Under the pieces are notes generated by a model, which was given only the letters and a program-made list of their open reading frames with translations, was not told where the DNA came from and ran no database searches. 64,000 nt of DNA, taken from assembly GCF_000340885.1 (NCBI RefSeq), contig NC_020291.1:3719001-3783000 (forward strand), given 5' to 3'. Positions 1 to 9,794 of this stretch are shown here, one piece after another; the stretch's first letter is position 1, and each line of letters opens with the position of its first letter. The position numbers and the translations under genes are program-made. This DNA comes from Clostridium saccharoperbutylacetonicum N1-4(HMT) (GTDB taxonomy: Bacteria > Bacillota > Clostridia > Clostridiales > Clostridiaceae).

Positions 1-80
1 ATAGAATATTTCATCCCATTATTATCAAAATTCATTCCAATAATTGTATCATTTCCTCGATAAATAAAACTTGTACACAT
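1..80 (-). CDS. N-terminus of linear-amide C-N hydrolase (choloylglycine hydrolase / penicillin acylase type), cut by window edge
   Basis: Only the first 26 codons are in the window. The protein opens MCTSFIYRGND and continues with IIGMNFDN. A Cys directly after the initiator Met, followed by this kind of strand, is typical of Ntn hydrolases of the choloylglycine hydrolase / acyl-CoA:6-APA acyltransferase group, where Cys2 becomes the N-terminal nucleophile. A GAGGGTGG ribosome site precedes the ATG at 80. The substrate cannot be told from this fragment. Confidence 0.6.
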   Translation of the reverse strand, partial: MCTSFIYRGNDTIIGMNFDNNGMKYS

Positions 81-223
81 AAAATTTTCCCCACCCTCAA
101 TAAAATTATATATAACTCTTATCAGAAGCAATCTTATTACCTACATTAATTAGGACATAACTTAAGTCTATATTTAAAAACCTTTTAACCTATATTCAAC
201 TTCTAAAACTCTTGTACATCTGT

Positions 224-1090
224 TCAAGATAATTTCTCATTAAGATAAGCAAGTATATCTTTTGGTAATTGAGCATGGAAATTTTCTCTGTCAAATCCTT
301 CTGGATCTGTCGATGGCAAAAAATTTGGATTTCTCATTGACTCTGGAAATGGACTGAGAAATGAAAAATGACCAGCATTTTCAATTTGCTTAAAAGTAAC
401 TAAAGATTTATCTGGAATACTCTTTAACACAGTTTCAGCATTCCAAGCAGGAGTTATTGTGTCATGTTCAGCTGTTAGCATAAGGATAGGAATTCTTACA
501 TCATCTAAACCATTCATAAACCAACCTGCGCCTGGTGCAAGTAAAACTATTGCTTTAATTCTATTATCAATATTGGTTTCTATTTTCTTACCGTCTATTG
601 TTCTTGGAATTCCTCCTGCCAATGCAAGAGCCGTGTATCCACCCATAGAATGTCCTAGTACTGCTATCTTGTCAGCTTTAACATATTTTCCAAAAAAACT
701 ATCTGAAAGAAGTTTATCAATTGTTAAACTTATATGCTTTGGTCTTAAAATAAGATTTTCTTCTGTGTTTTCCAATTCATTATTATTCCTGTTATTACCA
801 TAATGTTCTACCATGGCCACAACATAACCATTTTTAGCAAGATGTGTGCTAATTGTTCTATAAAGAAGATGTGAACCTCCATTACCATGAGAAATCACAA
901 CAAGTGGAAATTCCCCATCTAATATTTTAGAATTTATACAAACATCCATTGTATATGGGCCAAATACTGTTGGGGCAGAAATTTCTTTTGTTGGATATTG
1001 TATAAGAACATTAAATAAAAGGTCTTTGCTTTCATCTCTAATTTGTATGTTTTTACATCCTACATTTATATTAAACTGTTTAATTTCCAT
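224..1090 (-). CDS. alpha/beta hydrolase (dienelactone hydrolase / PAF-acetylhydrolase-like)
   Basis: This 288-residue protein has the hydrolase-fold landmarks in order: an oxyanion-type strand VVISHGNGG near residue 64-72, the nucleophile elbow GHSMG at 146-150 (Ser148), an acid in TAEHD (Asp210), and His241 in NAGHFSF. No signal peptide is visible, so it is probably a cytoplasmic esterase or lipase-like enzyme. Family members hydrolyse ester, thioester or lactone bonds, and the substrate is not deducible. It is a single gene with its own ribosome site (GGAGAGA), and a small membrane protein lies upstream in the same direction. Confidence 0.85.
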   Translation of the reverse strand: MEIKQFNINVGCKNIQIRDESKDLLFNVLIQYPTKEISAPTVFGPYTMDVCINSKILDGEFPLVVISHGNGGSHLLYRTISTHLAKNGYVVAMVEHYGNNRNNNELENTEENLILRPKHISLTIDKLLSDSFFGKYVKADKIAVLGHSMGGYTALALAGGIPRTIDGKKIETNIDNRIKAIVLLAPGAGWFMNGLDDVRIPILMLTAEHDTITPAWNAETVLKSIPDKSLVTFKQIENAGHFSFLSPFPESMRNPNFLPSTDPEGFDRENFHAQLPKDILAYLNEKLS

Positions 1091-1159
1091 GATCTCTCTC
1101 CTTGCATTTTTTAGTTAGTACTTATTATATCTTCCGCTTATAGTAAGATAAAATATAAC

Positions 1160-1330
1160 TTATTTCACTCTTCTATTATTCCATAGGTAAATAAATTGCC
1201 TAATAAGATTTATGAGCAATGAAATTAACAAAAAAGCACTGCCAATAACATGATTATCGGTTTTCCATAAAATAATAATTGCGACTACAAATAGAATAAT
1301 TGATATTATTAACATAAATTTTGATTTCAT
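1160..1330 (-). CDS. small two-helix membrane protein, 56 aa
   Basis: A short ORF starts at ATG 1330 behind a near-perfect AAGGAGGAGTAT ribosome site. It encodes a hydrophobic segment (residues about 4-21), a short polar turn (KTDNH), a second hydrophobic segment (about 28-45) and a basic tail (WNNRRVK), a hairpin membrane topology. No family was recognised. The strong ribosome site and the membrane-protein composition make it a credible real gene despite its size. It lies about 70 bases before the alpha/beta hydrolase and could be cotranscribed with it. Confidence 0.6.
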   Translation of the reverse strand: MKSKFMLIISIILFVVAIIILWKTDNHVIGSAFLLISLLINLIRQFIYLWNNRRVK

Positions 1331-1510
1331 ATACTCCTCCTTAACTCCATTTTTTATGTGAACTATTCAGCATTAATATGTTCAACTTGCAATTATTCCT
1401 TTCGCTTAAAAATCTAAAAGTACTACGGCATGTCCCTTTTAAGTAAAATTTAAAATTTGTTAATTACCTTATGATCTTCATATTTATAATCTTAAATATT
1501 TAATTAAAGT

Positions 1511-1966
1511 TTATCTTTCCATTAGAAAATGAACTACTTTTACATTACCATCCATATCTGTCCCGTTAACTATAAACCCACACTTCTTTGTATAAAAATT
1601 TATATTTTCAACCTTGTCTACAGGGGTTATTAATGTTATTTTACTCCAATCTTTAAAATATCCCAACATATATTTAACTGCTTGCGCACCAATACCTTTA
1701 CCTTGATATTTGGGAATCACACACAGACAACCTAGGTAATATTCTCCTCCTCCCCTATTTTCAACTGAAATAACTCCAATAGGAATATTATCATAATAAA
1801 TAATAAATTTAGGAAATTTATCAATAGACTCTTCCATTCGCTCTCTTGATCTGCCATATGCAGGACATTCCCCATATTTAATATAATCATCATAGAACGA
1901 TGCATTATAAATTTCTATTAACAAAGCTGCATCTTCTTTTATTGCTTTAATATATTTTAAACTCAT
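1511..1966 (-). CDS. GNAT family N-acetyltransferase
   Basis: The GNAT fold is indicated by the acetyl-CoA-binding motif A, CVIPKYQGKGIGAQAVKYML, with the Q-x-x-G-x-G signature. It is preceded by the beta4 strand GEYYLGCL and followed by NINFYTKKCGF, the usual motif B end. I place the start at ATG 1966 (MSLKYI) because GGAAGGAGACTGTA directly precedes it. The longer reading frame to 2008 has no comparable site. The acceptor amine is unknown. It is one of several GNATs of different subfamilies in this window. Confidence 0.8.
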   Translation of the reverse strand: MSLKYIKAIKEDAALLIEIYNASFYDDYIKYGECPAYGRSRERMEESIDKFPKFIIYYDNIPIGVISVENRGGGEYYLGCLCVIPKYQGKGIGAQAVKYMLGYFKDWSKITLITPVDKVENINFYTKKCGFIVNGTDMDGNVKVVHFLMER

Positions 1967-2026
1967 TACAGTCTCCTTCCGTCTATAAAATTCCATTAGG
2001 TTTTTCAAATATTTACTGTAGAATAG

Positions 2027-3103
2027 CTATATTAGTGAATTTCTAATATGAATTTCTACTAATTCTTTTATATTCTGAATAACTTTAGGAATATTTATTG
2101 ACTTTGGACATTTTTTTAAGCATGACATATCTATGCACTTTTTGCATTTCTCAGCACTTTCTTTTATGCCGAGGTCAAGTTTTCTGAGTTCCCAATAATC
2201 TTTACCAAGAAAATAATAATTATATTGTCTAAAAAACACATGTATTTCAATACCATATATGCATCTACATCTTTGACATCTATCGCAAGGAATAGGATTA
2301 AAACTCTTTTCCAGCTTAGACATTACTTGTGAAAAGGTTGGTCGATAATAGTTGTCAGGTTCATTGAGCATTGCATGATTTACTTGCTCTAAAGTTCCCA
2401 TACCTATTAGTGCACTTGATATTGGATATGAAAGTACACCTGATAAAAGTTTTTTTATTGAAAAAAATGAGGGTAATATCCCTGCTGCATATACTTTATT
2501 CAAAATAAATCCTTTTGCTCTAAACTTAGGTTCTTCTTCTATTCTATCAAGCATTCCTCTTTCAAAAATATTTCCGCTTCCTTGAAGTATATCAACTCTA
2601 TTATCCTTCGCACCTCTTAATAGTATTTCATAATAATGAGTTGCAAGTCCTGTAAATTTGATTTTACCTTCTGCTTTCGATTCATTTAATGCATCTATAG
2701 CACCATATTTTTCAAAGGTAATATCTTCATTACTTTCATCTACTTGATGTACAAAATAAATATCTGCATATGTACCTAGATTTTTGCAAGATTCATTGAC
2801 AGCCTTATACATTTCATCTCCATTAAAAAACCTTGCTTTATCTGCAATTATAATTTTTTCTCTTCCTATATGAGCAGCAAATTTACCAAGCTTTATTTCT
2901 GCATCTCCATATTCAGGCACAATTGCTGTATCATAAATATTACAACCAAGCCTATATGCGTGTTCCATTATTTGTATTGCAGTTTCTTCATTTGGACTAA
3001 AGTAATCTGGCAATACAGGGGCATTTCCACTAAGTATTGGAATTGTTCCAAATCCAATTTCAGATACCTTTAATCCAGTACTTCCTAAATTCCTGTATCT
3101 CAT
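2027..3103 (-). CDS. aldo/keto reductase with C-terminal 4Fe-4S ferredoxin-like domain
   Basis: Residues 1 to about 250 form an aldo/keto reductase barrel beginning MRYRNLGSTGLKVSEIGFGT. The catalytic tetrad is recognisable as Asp58 (IYDTA), Tyr65, Lys89 (ADKAR) and His119 (YFVHQ). The C-terminal third carries two cysteine groups, Cys273/276/279/281 and Cys320/323/328/332 (the latter CKKC-x4-C-x3-CP), as in the Fe-S subgroup of bacterial AKRs. It is probably a cytosolic NAD(P)H-dependent oxidoreductase that also passes electrons through Fe-S centres. The physiological substrate is unknown. The gene stands alone, with its ribosome site (GAGAGGAG) in front of ATG 3103. Confidence 0.85.
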   Translation of the reverse strand: MRYRNLGSTGLKVSEIGFGTIPILSGNAPVLPDYFSPNEETAIQIMEHAYRLGCNIYDTAIVPEYGDAEIKLGKFAAHIGREKIIIADKARFFNGDEMYKAVNESCKNLGTYADIYFVHQVDESNEDITFEKYGAIDALNESKAEGKIKFTGLATHYYEILLRGAKDNRVDILQGSGNIFERGMLDRIEEEPKFRAKGFILNKVYAAGILPSFFSIKKLLSGVLSYPISSALIGMGTLEQVNHAMLNEPDNYYRPTFSQVMSKLEKSFNPIPCDRCQRCRCIYGIEIHVFFRQYNYYFLGKDYWELRKLDLGIKESAEKCKKCIDMSCLKKCPKSINIPKVIQNIKELVEIHIRNSLI

Positions 3104-3135
3104 ATTTTAACTCCTCTCATGCTTTTTTACATATA

Positions 3136-3262
3136 GATTAATGATTAGTAATGAACAGTGAATAATTGAGGATGATATTTCTTCAGTATATCTAAAAAAT
3201 ATTATTATTTTAAAACGCCAGAAGGCTTTTCTTCCTTAATTATTCATTTTTCACTAACCCAA
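3136..3262. repeat. imperfect long palindrome between AKR and LRR genes
   Basis: The arm at 3157-3185 (core GTGAATAATTGAGG) is the inverted complement of the arm at 3221-3253 (core CCTTAATTATTCA). The arms are separated by about 35 AT-rich bases. The transcript would form a long hairpin. It could act as terminator for the LRR gene ending at 3296, or be a dispersed intergenic palindrome of the kind common in clostridial genomes (from memory, not checked). Confidence 0.5.
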
Positions 3263-3295
3263 TGCATTATACTTTATGTTTATACACACTAGTTA

Positions 3296-6200
3296 TCAAA
3301 TGCTAAAGGCATCATCACTTACTACAACACTTTCTGGAACATGTTTTTTATCAATTTTTGAACACCATGAAAAGGCTCTTGAATCTATGATTTCAAGTTT
3401 TTCTGGAAAATATATATCTGTTAATTCATAGCAAAATGCAAAAGCTTCCTTTCCTATTACCTTTAATGTTGATGGAAGATAGACTTTTTCTAAACTCTTA
3501 CATCTATAAAATGCTTTTTCAGGAATTTCAGTTATTCCCTCTGGTATTATAATACTTTTTAAGGATGAACAGTTTTCAAATGCTCTCATTCCTAAAAATT
3601 CAAGTTGATCTGAAATCTCTATATTTTCTAACGAATAGCAGCTTGAAAATGCAAATTTATCTATTCTTTTAACCTTACATGCATTTTTCACAGATACAAG
3701 CCATTTACAATTTTCAAAGGCATTTTTTCCTATTGCCTTAACATTAGTTGTTAAAGTTATATTTGTTAATAAATTACTATCTTTAAACACTTTATCCTTA
3801 ATTTCTCTTATGCCATCTATCAATATTAATTCTTTTATATTTCCTGTGCATTCAACAAGAGCATCATTTTCATCTGTTTTAAAACAATTTAAACAATCCA
3901 TAAATATTTGCTTTACATTTTTAGGGAGCATTTCATCATTTCTATCTGAGATTTTTGTTAATTTATACTCTTTTCCATCTGCAGTAATAACCTTTTTTAA
4001 ATTAATACAATTCCTAAATGCATATTCTTCTATAACTGTTTTTTGAGATGAAAAAACAACCTCTTCAAGGTCAAAACAATTTGCAAATGCCCATCCTGAA
4101 ACTATTTTAATATACTCAGGAATTACAACTCTACCTTTACATCCAGCTGCATCAATTAGTATATTATTTACAATTGTCAAAGGTGAAACTTTGCTTTGTT
4201 TTTCTAGCCACATTGTCCCGTGAAAAGCTCTTTCTCCAATATACTCAACATTTTCAGGGATATAAATTTTTTCAAGATTCATTGCATCTTTAAAAACTTC
4301 ACGTTCAACTCTTCTTATTCCTTTTGGTATATGTATATAACGTCCTTTATTAAAATATCCGTATAAAGAAAGATTTTCATCTATATCAAAACAACTTATT
4401 GAACTATTGTATATTGATTTCACAATATCTGGCACATTTTTTTGAAAAATAATTGAATAATCTTCAGTTGGATATACCTTTTCGCCGATTATTACTGCTT
4501 TAAGTGCTGTACATCCTGCAAATGCATAGCTTCCATGTCTAATGTGTTCATTAGACACTATTATCTCCCTTAAGTTACCACAATTTTCAAAAGCATGATT
4601 AGAAATCTTAGTATCTGCATTAAGACATATACTTTCAATCGAATTACAATCATTAAAAGCATTAACTCCTATAGCTTTAACATTAGTGAAATCAAATTTT
4701 CTTAATTCTCCACATTCATCAAAGCAATTATCTCCTATATACTCAAGTTCCATACATTCACAAACTTCAAGACTTTCACATCCACAAAATGCTTCTTTCC
4801 CAAAAGATATTGTTTGTTGAAGAAATACATTTTTCAAGTTAATACAATATGAAAATGCTCCCTCACAAATTTTTTCTAAAATACCAGAAACCTTCGTAAT
4901 ACCTATACATTTTTCAAATGCCTTTTTTCCAACATATTTTAAGGATTCAGGAAGAATAACTTCTTTTACATTTTTGCAACCACCAAATGCATCTTCTCCT
5001 ATAGCTTCAAGGCTTTTAGGAAACACTATACTATTTATATTGTCATTTCCTGAAAAAGCATATGGAGCAATACTTACTACACCTTCTGGAATTATAACAT
5101 CTCCAAAACAACCCGTTCCATCAATAACAATATTTGATAATATTATTAATTGTGAATTATTTTTTAATTCTTCCAAAAATCTAGTATTTCTAAAAGCATT
5201 TGCTTTTATCTCTGTTAATTTAACATCCATTTCATAAAGATTTTTGCAACCATTAAATGCATTTTCACCTATATAATTTGTTTCTAATAAATTAATCTTT
5301 GATAAAGAACTACATCCATAAAATGAATTATCTGATACATATGTTATTTCACCTTCAAATTCAACAGTTTCTAAAGATGTACAATATGCAAAAATTCCTT
5401 CTTCCAATTTAGTTAGTCCTTTAGGAATTATTATATTTTTAAGGGAAGTGCAGCCACAAAAGCTTCTTGAACCAATTCGTTTAAGTGATTTTGGAAGTGT
5501 TATAGAATTAAGATTAGTATTACCATAAAATGCTCCACCTGCAATAGACGTGACTCCCTCAGGAATTACAATATTATCAGAAAGATTAACTCCATTCATA
5601 AATATATGTTTAATTTTATCACTTTGAGTTATTTCCTTCATGTAAATACTATCTTCAAAAGCATTTCTTCCAATATATTCAATTGAGGTAGAAAAATTAA
5701 TATACTTAAGTGAAGGACATTTAAATGCAAATTTATCACCAATACTTTTAACTTCTTCTCCAAATGTTAATTCTCTTAGTTTTTTACATTCTGAAAAAAT
5801 ATCTGTTCCACACTCTTTTAAATCACAATTTATTACTGCTGATTTTACACCTGAGGAAGTAAACACATTACTTCCCATTTTGCATAAAGATTCTGGCAAG
5901 CATACTTCAGTTAAAGAAAAACATTTATAAAATGCCATATCACCTATACTTTCAATTTTTCTTGGAAGCTGCAAATTTTTTAGTGAATTACATCCATAAA
6001 AAGCCAAGTTTTTAATTTCTCTAACATTACTTCCAAAAGATACTTCATTTAATTTTCTACATCTATTAAATGTTGATTTTTCAATTATAGTAATTGATTC
6101 TGGTAGATCTACTCGTATAAGCTTCACACAATTTTCAAAAGCTGATTTACCTATGTATTCAAGTCCTTCAACAAAATTAATTGTTTGCAAAAGTAAGCAA

Positions 6201-7327
6201 TCAGTAAAAGCTTCTTCATGAATTTCTTTTGTTGATTGTGGTAAAATAACTTTTCCAATTGCCTCATTACCTGCAAAAGCTTTTTCTCCAATTATAGTTA
6301 TACCATCTGGTACAACTACCTTTTCCTCACTCCCTCTATATTTAACTAAAGTAGTTCCACTAATAAAGAAATTATTAAGAATTTGTGAATGAATTTTTTT
6401 AACTATGTCTGGTATATCTTCATCATATATATCTGGTAAACCCTTAAGTTCATATGTATTCCCATTAGATAATTTAATATATTTTAGTGTTGTACAGTTT
6501 TTAAATGCATCAGGACTTATGTTCACATTTTCATTTGTAAATTCTATAGATTCTAAATTAATACAATTTCTAAATGCCCTGCTTTCAATATTAATTAATG
6601 TTTCTGGAAACTTAACAAAAACTACACCTTTCTTATCAAAAAAACAGCTTTTTCCTATCTCTGTTATTCCTTTTGGTATCTCAACTTCCTTTGCATTTAT
6701 AAGAAATCTTGTAAGAACTCTATTATCAATTTCCATCATCCTATATATATCTGTAGCAATAGCTTTAACTACAGGATGTACATTAGAATTTGATGCTATA
6801 ATATCAATTACACTTTCAATATCAAAGTTAGTTTTATCTGTTAAGCATATTCTAGAAATTTTCCCGCAGCCTGTAAAAACATCGCAAATACTTGATATAT
6901 CTAAATCCTTTGAAACCTCTATAGTTTTTAAATTTTCATCATTGGAAAATACATGTCTCTCTAAATTTATTACTCCTGGCATTGAAACATATTCAAGAGC
7001 ATCACAATACAAAAAAGTACAACTATTAAGCCTCTTTATTGAACTTGGGAGCTCTACACGTTCTAATGAATGGCAACGATGAAATGCATATTCTCCAATA
7101 TAAGTAAGTTTTGAAGGAAAATTTATCTTTCTTAGCTTTCTGCATCCCTTAAATGCAGTATCCATAATTCTACTTATTGTTTCAGGAAGCATGATTTCTT
7201 CAATAGAAGCACATCCTTTAAAGGCTCCTTTTCCTATTACACAAACTTCATCTGGAATCTTAACAACTATATCTCTAAGTGTGTATGCTTCTAAAATTCC
7301 ATCATTGATAATAAATCCATCTTCCAT
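3296..7327 (-). CDS. giant BspA-like leucine-rich repeat protein (LRR_5 type), apparently cytosolic
   Basis: The 1343-residue protein is built almost entirely of roughly 23-residue BspA-type repeats. These are variations of IGxxAFxxCxxLxxIxLPxSLxxI that run from about residue 30 to the C-terminus. Repeat blocks are interrupted by spacers containing SQILNNFFI, NSSISCFDI and QIFMDCLNC-like segments, which suggests block duplications. There is no N-terminal signal peptide (start MEDGFIINDGI), no membrane segment and no wall-anchoring motif, unusual for this mostly surface-exposed family. Its ATG overlaps the stop of the upstream dihydrouridine synthase gene (TAATG), so translation is probably coupled. 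The function is unknown, and a protein-interaction scaffold is the family expectation. Confidence 0.9.
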   Translation of the reverse strand: MEDGFIINDGILEAYTLRDIVVKIPDEVCVIGKGAFKGCASIEEIMLPETISRIMDTAFKGCRKLRKINFPSKLTYIGEYAFHRCHSLERVELPSSIKRLNSCTFLYCDALEYVSMPGVINLERHVFSNDENLKTIEVSKDLDISSICDVFTGCGKISRICLTDKTNFDIESVIDIIASNSNVHPVVKAIATDIYRMMEIDNRVLTRFLINAKEVEIPKGITEIGKSCFFDKKGVVFVKFPETLINIESRAFRNCINLESIEFTNENVNISPDAFKNCTTLKYIKLSNGNTYELKGLPDIYDEDIPDIVKKIHSQILNNFFISGTTLVKYRGSEEKVVVPDGITIIGEKAFAGNEAIGKVILPQSTKEIHEEAFTDCLLLQTINFVEGLEYIGKSAFENCVKLIRVDLPESITIIEKSTFNRCRKLNEVSFGSNVREIKNLAFYGCNSLKNLQLPRKIESIGDMAFYKCFSLTEVCLPESLCKMGSNVFTSSGVKSAVINCDLKECGTDIFSECKKLRELTFGEEVKSIGDKFAFKCPSLKYINFSTSIEYIGRNAFEDSIYMKEITQSDKIKHIFMNGVNLSDNIVIPEGVTSIAGGAFYGNTNLNSITLPKSLKRIGSRSFCGCTSLKNIIIPKGLTKLEEGIFAYCTSLETVEFEGEITYVSDNSFYGCSSLSKINLLETNYIGENAFNGCKNLYEMDVKLTEIKANAFRNTRFLEELKNNSQLIILSNIVIDGTGCFGDVIIPEGVVSIAPYAFSGNDNINSIVFPKSLEAIGEDAFGGCKNVKEVILPESLKYVGKKAFEKCIGITKVSGILEKICEGAFSYCINLKNVFLQQTISFGKEAFCGCESLEVCECMELEYIGDNCFDECGELRKFDFTNVKAIGVNAFNDCNSIESICLNADTKISNHAFENCGNLREIIVSNEHIRHGSYAFAGCTALKAVIIGEKVYPTEDYSIIFQKNVPDIVKSIYNSSISCFDIDENLSLYGYFNKGRYIHIPKGIRRVEREVFKDAMNLEKIYIPENVEYIGERAFHGTMWLEKQSKVSPLTIVNNILIDAAGCKGRVVIPEYIKIVSGWAFANCFDLEEVVFSSQKTVIEEYAFRNCINLKKVITADGKEYKLTKISDRNDEMLPKNVKQIFMDCLNCFKTDENDALVECTGNIKELILIDGIREIKDKVFKDSNLLTNITLTTNVKAIGKNAFENCKWLVSVKNACKVKRIDKFAFSSCYSLENIEISDQLEFLGMRAFENCSSLKSIIIPEGITEIPEKAFYRCKSLEKVYLPSTLKVIGKEAFAFCYELTDIYFPEKLEIIDSRAFSWCSKIDKKHVPESVVVSDDAFSI

Positions 7328-8286
7328 TAATAATTCTCTCTTTCTTCCAAAAATATTTTCTTCACAATGAATTTAAGTTCTTCTATATTACCACAATTAT
7401 ATAATTCAGTTTTATATTGTCTGGCTGCTTTGCTTCCTTTCATAAGATAAGCCACAAATCTTCTTATATACAAGATAGTAAATATTTCATCGTAATATTT
7501 TGATGTTAAATCAATTTGCTCCGATATTACTGTATACTTATCCTTCTTAATATCTTTATGAATAAGTTCACTGAATATAAATGGATTTTCAAGAGCATAT
7601 CTTGCTACCATAATTCCATCTGCTCCTGTAACATTCATCATTTTTTCAGCTTCCTCTATTGAAAAAATCCCTCCATTTGCAATTACGGGTATTTTAACTA
7701 CTGACTTTGCTTGCTCAATTTGATTAAAATATGGAGTCCCATAATACATCATATTGCGACTTCGCCCATGTATTGTAACCATATCCGCTCCTGCATCTTC
7801 ACACATTTTTGCAAATTCTCCTGCAATCATTACATCTTCCTTTATTCCAATACGAGTTTTAACAGTAATCACTTTCCCACTCTTTTTACAACCTTTGATA
7901 ATAGAAGAAGCCCTTTTTAAATCCCCAAGGAGTGCACTTCCTTGACCACTTTTAAATACATTTGGCACTGGACACCCCATATTTATATCAATAATATCAA
8001 ATTCAGAAAGATATTCGCTTCTAGCCATTTTCTCCATAATCCTTGGATCAGAACCAACTAACTGAGCTGCCTTTATCTTTTCATCACTTGTTGTAAAAAG
8101 AAGTTTTTGCATTGCTTCATCCTTGTATTTAAGTGCATTACAATTTACCATTTCTGTATAACAAAGTCCTGCCCCTAGATCATAGCACAGCATTCTAAAA
8201 GGATAACATGTATACCCAGCAAGTGGTGCCATAAGGACATTACATGGTATTATTATATTTCCTAGTCTTAATTCTTTTATCTCCAA
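7327..8286 (-). CDS. dus: tRNA-dihydrouridine synthase (DusB-like)
   Basis: An FMN-dependent enzyme that reduces uridine to dihydrouridine in tRNA. The 319-residue protein shows the Dus barrel signatures: VLMAPLAGYTCYPFR near residues 18-31, DINMGCPVPNV with catalytic Cys105, KTRIG, TIHGRSR and IANGGIF. The start is a TTG at 8286, placed by AAGGAGG 10 bases upstream. The ORF has no closer ATG in frame. It follows the DUF4272 gene after about 30 bases and overlaps the LRR gene, forming a likely three-gene unit. The specific tRNA position cannot be assigned. Confidence 0.88.
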   Translation of the reverse strand: MEIKELRLGNIIIPCNVLMAPLAGYTCYPFRMLCYDLGAGLCYTEMVNCNALKYKDEAMQKLLFTTSDEKIKAAQLVGSDPRIMEKMARSEYLSEFDIIDINMGCPVPNVFKSGQGSALLGDLKRASSIIKGCKKSGKVITVKTRIGIKEDVMIAGEFAKMCEDAGADMVTIHGRSRNMMYYGTPYFNQIEQAKSVVKIPVIANGGIFSIEEAEKMMNVTGADGIMVARYALENPFIFSELIHKDIKKDKYTVISEQIDLTSKYYDEIFTILYIRRFVAYLMKGSKAARQYKTELYNCGNIEELKFIVKKIFLEERENY

Positions 8287-8319
8287 ATATTGATATCCTC
8301 CTTTGTTAAGATTAATTTG

Positions 8320-8988
8320 TTAAGTATCTGTTGATACACAATCCCAATCATCATTTTCTGTTCCCTTACCAATAAGCCAATTTAGTCCCCAATGGCGCTC
8401 AAACACAACTCCAGAATCTAATTTGGCTGGTGCATTTTTTCCATGTATTCTCGCATCTACACAAGCCCAGTTATATCTAAAAATTAAGTCTGCTTCATTA
8501 AGTATTTCATCTACACTTCTTAAATTAACTTTTTTCATAAATTCATCAAAATCGTTACAATCTGCTACCACATTAATTGCAAAATCACAATCACATATTT
8601 GTGAAGGATAGTTAAGTTCATCCAAAATCCCTAATGCCCAAATAAGTGTCCAATAGGCTTCACATTTCCATGCCATATTAATTACATCTTGTTCCTCTGG
8701 AGTACCAAATATAATTTTTTTCTCTGCTTCTGTTAATTCATTTGATACTCCATACTTTTCTAAAAATCCTTTAAAAAATTCTCTAGATTCTTCAACGTTT
8801 TCTCCATTATTAATGTCACAGGCTACTTGAATCGCAATTAAACAAGCTATTGCACGTTTAGCAATTTCTTCAGCACTTCTAACCTCTATTTCATTTACAT
8901 CTTCTATTCTTGGAAGTCCTTCCATATATGGAACTTGATTTAATTTTAATATTTCAATTGATTTTAGCTTTCTTTCCTCTGAATTCAT
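8320..8988 (-). CDS. DUF4272 domain-containing protein
   Basis: The 222-residue soluble protein matches my recollection of the DUF4272 family: an N-terminal RKLKSIEILK helix, an RSAEEIAKRAI segment, FGTPEEQDVINMAWKCEAYWTLIWALG in the middle and a C-terminal HWGLNWL motif. The family has no established biochemical role. Members often occur as lone accessory genes, sometimes near toxin/immunity loci. It is the first gene of a possible unit with dus and the LRR gene. The start at ATG 8988 has an AAAGGGAATG-type site. Confidence 0.75.
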   Translation of the reverse strand: MNSEERKLKSIEILKLNQVPYMEGLPRIEDVNEIEVRSAEEIAKRAIACLIAIQVACDINNGENVEESREFFKGFLEKYGVSNELTEAEKKIIFGTPEEQDVINMAWKCEAYWTLIWALGILDELNYPSQICDCDFAINVVADCNDFDEFMKKVNLRSVDEILNEADLIFRYNWACVDARIHGKNAPAKLDSGVVFERHWGLNWLIGKGTENDDWDCVSTDT

Positions 8989-9030
8989 AACTCATTCCCT
9001 TTCTTTTTTTAATTCTTTCCTAAAAACTTA

Positions 9031-9534
9031 TTAAATTACTTGCTCTATTAAAACAGGTTGTGTAAAATTCTCTATCGAATCAGCTTCTACATAATGATAC
9101 TCATTACGAATCGCATAAAGTCTCAATGTAACTGATGGCGTAATCCCAAATTCTATCCCATCAGAAATACTCATAACTATATCAAACTGAACTTGTGGAA
9201 ACTTTAATTTTAATATATTTTTCCAAGAATTCACTGCTATTAATCCAACTTTTAGAGTTGAATATATTTCACTTTCAGTATCTATACAGATATAAACCTC
9301 ATTCCCATCCCATTCAAAATTAGTAAGATCAATTCCTGAATATTCAACATATCTCTTTTTATTCAATCCACAAAAATTATTAATGCAATAATATGTTTCT
9401 CCCTTTGAATTTACTTTTTCATATATATTAGGTAAAATTATATTTTCAAAATCAAACAAGTTAAATTTTGTTTCTATCATTCTAAGATTCTCCAATTTTG
9501 ATAAATGCTTTTTCATAATTTTATTACAAATCAC
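9031..9534 (-). CDS. hypothetical protein, 167 aa
   Basis: Not recognised. It is a soluble acidic protein of mixed alpha/beta appearance with a lysine-rich first 15 residues and no signal peptide or membrane helix. The only well-placed start is GTG at 9534, five bases after GAGGTGAT. The alternative ATG six codons later sits too far from that site. It is followed by a decayed reading frame and another unknown gene, a pattern typical of this part of the window. Confidence 0.55.
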   Translation of the reverse strand: MICNKIMKKHLSKLENLRMIETKFNLFDFENIILPNIYEKVNSKGETYYCINNFCGLNKKRYVEYSGIDLTNFEWDGNEVYICIDTESEIYSTLKVGLIAVNSWKNILKLKFPQVQFDIVMSISDGIEFGITPSVTLRLYAIRNEYHYVEADSIENFTQPVLIEQVI

Positions 9535-9579
9535 TTTATCACCTCGTTTTTTAATGTATTCTGTTTATAGCTGCATTAA

Positions 9580-9793
9580 CAATATTCTTATAATTTTCTA
9601 CTCATCTTGCTAATAGAATTCTTAGATATTCTGCATCTGTTTCCTAATAATTTGTTTCAAAATAATTATCAATAATCTTTTTATAATCACCATAATTATA
9701 CTAATCATACTCAACTAAAAAATTTATAAATGCATATTGAGTTTTCTCATCTTTATACTGAACCAAAAATTCAGTTCCTATATCCAATGATCC
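9580..9793 (-). pseudogene. decayed gene remnant with in-frame stops
   Basis: One minus-strand frame reads as coherent protein (GTEFLVQYKDEKTQYAFINF, then NYGDYKKIIDNYFETNY, then ETDAEYLRILLAR) but is broken by several stop codons. The preserved Glu/Tyr/Asn-rich helical character across the stops shows a former gene rather than random DNA. The family was not identified. It lies between two intact unknown genes. Confidence 0.55.
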
Positions 9794-9794
9794 T

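Noticed and set aside
6405..7082. 225-codon + strand ORF within the LRR gene
   Set aside because: It is the reverse reading of LRR repeats (hydrophobic, repetitive) without ribosome site. The minus-strand gene fully explains it.
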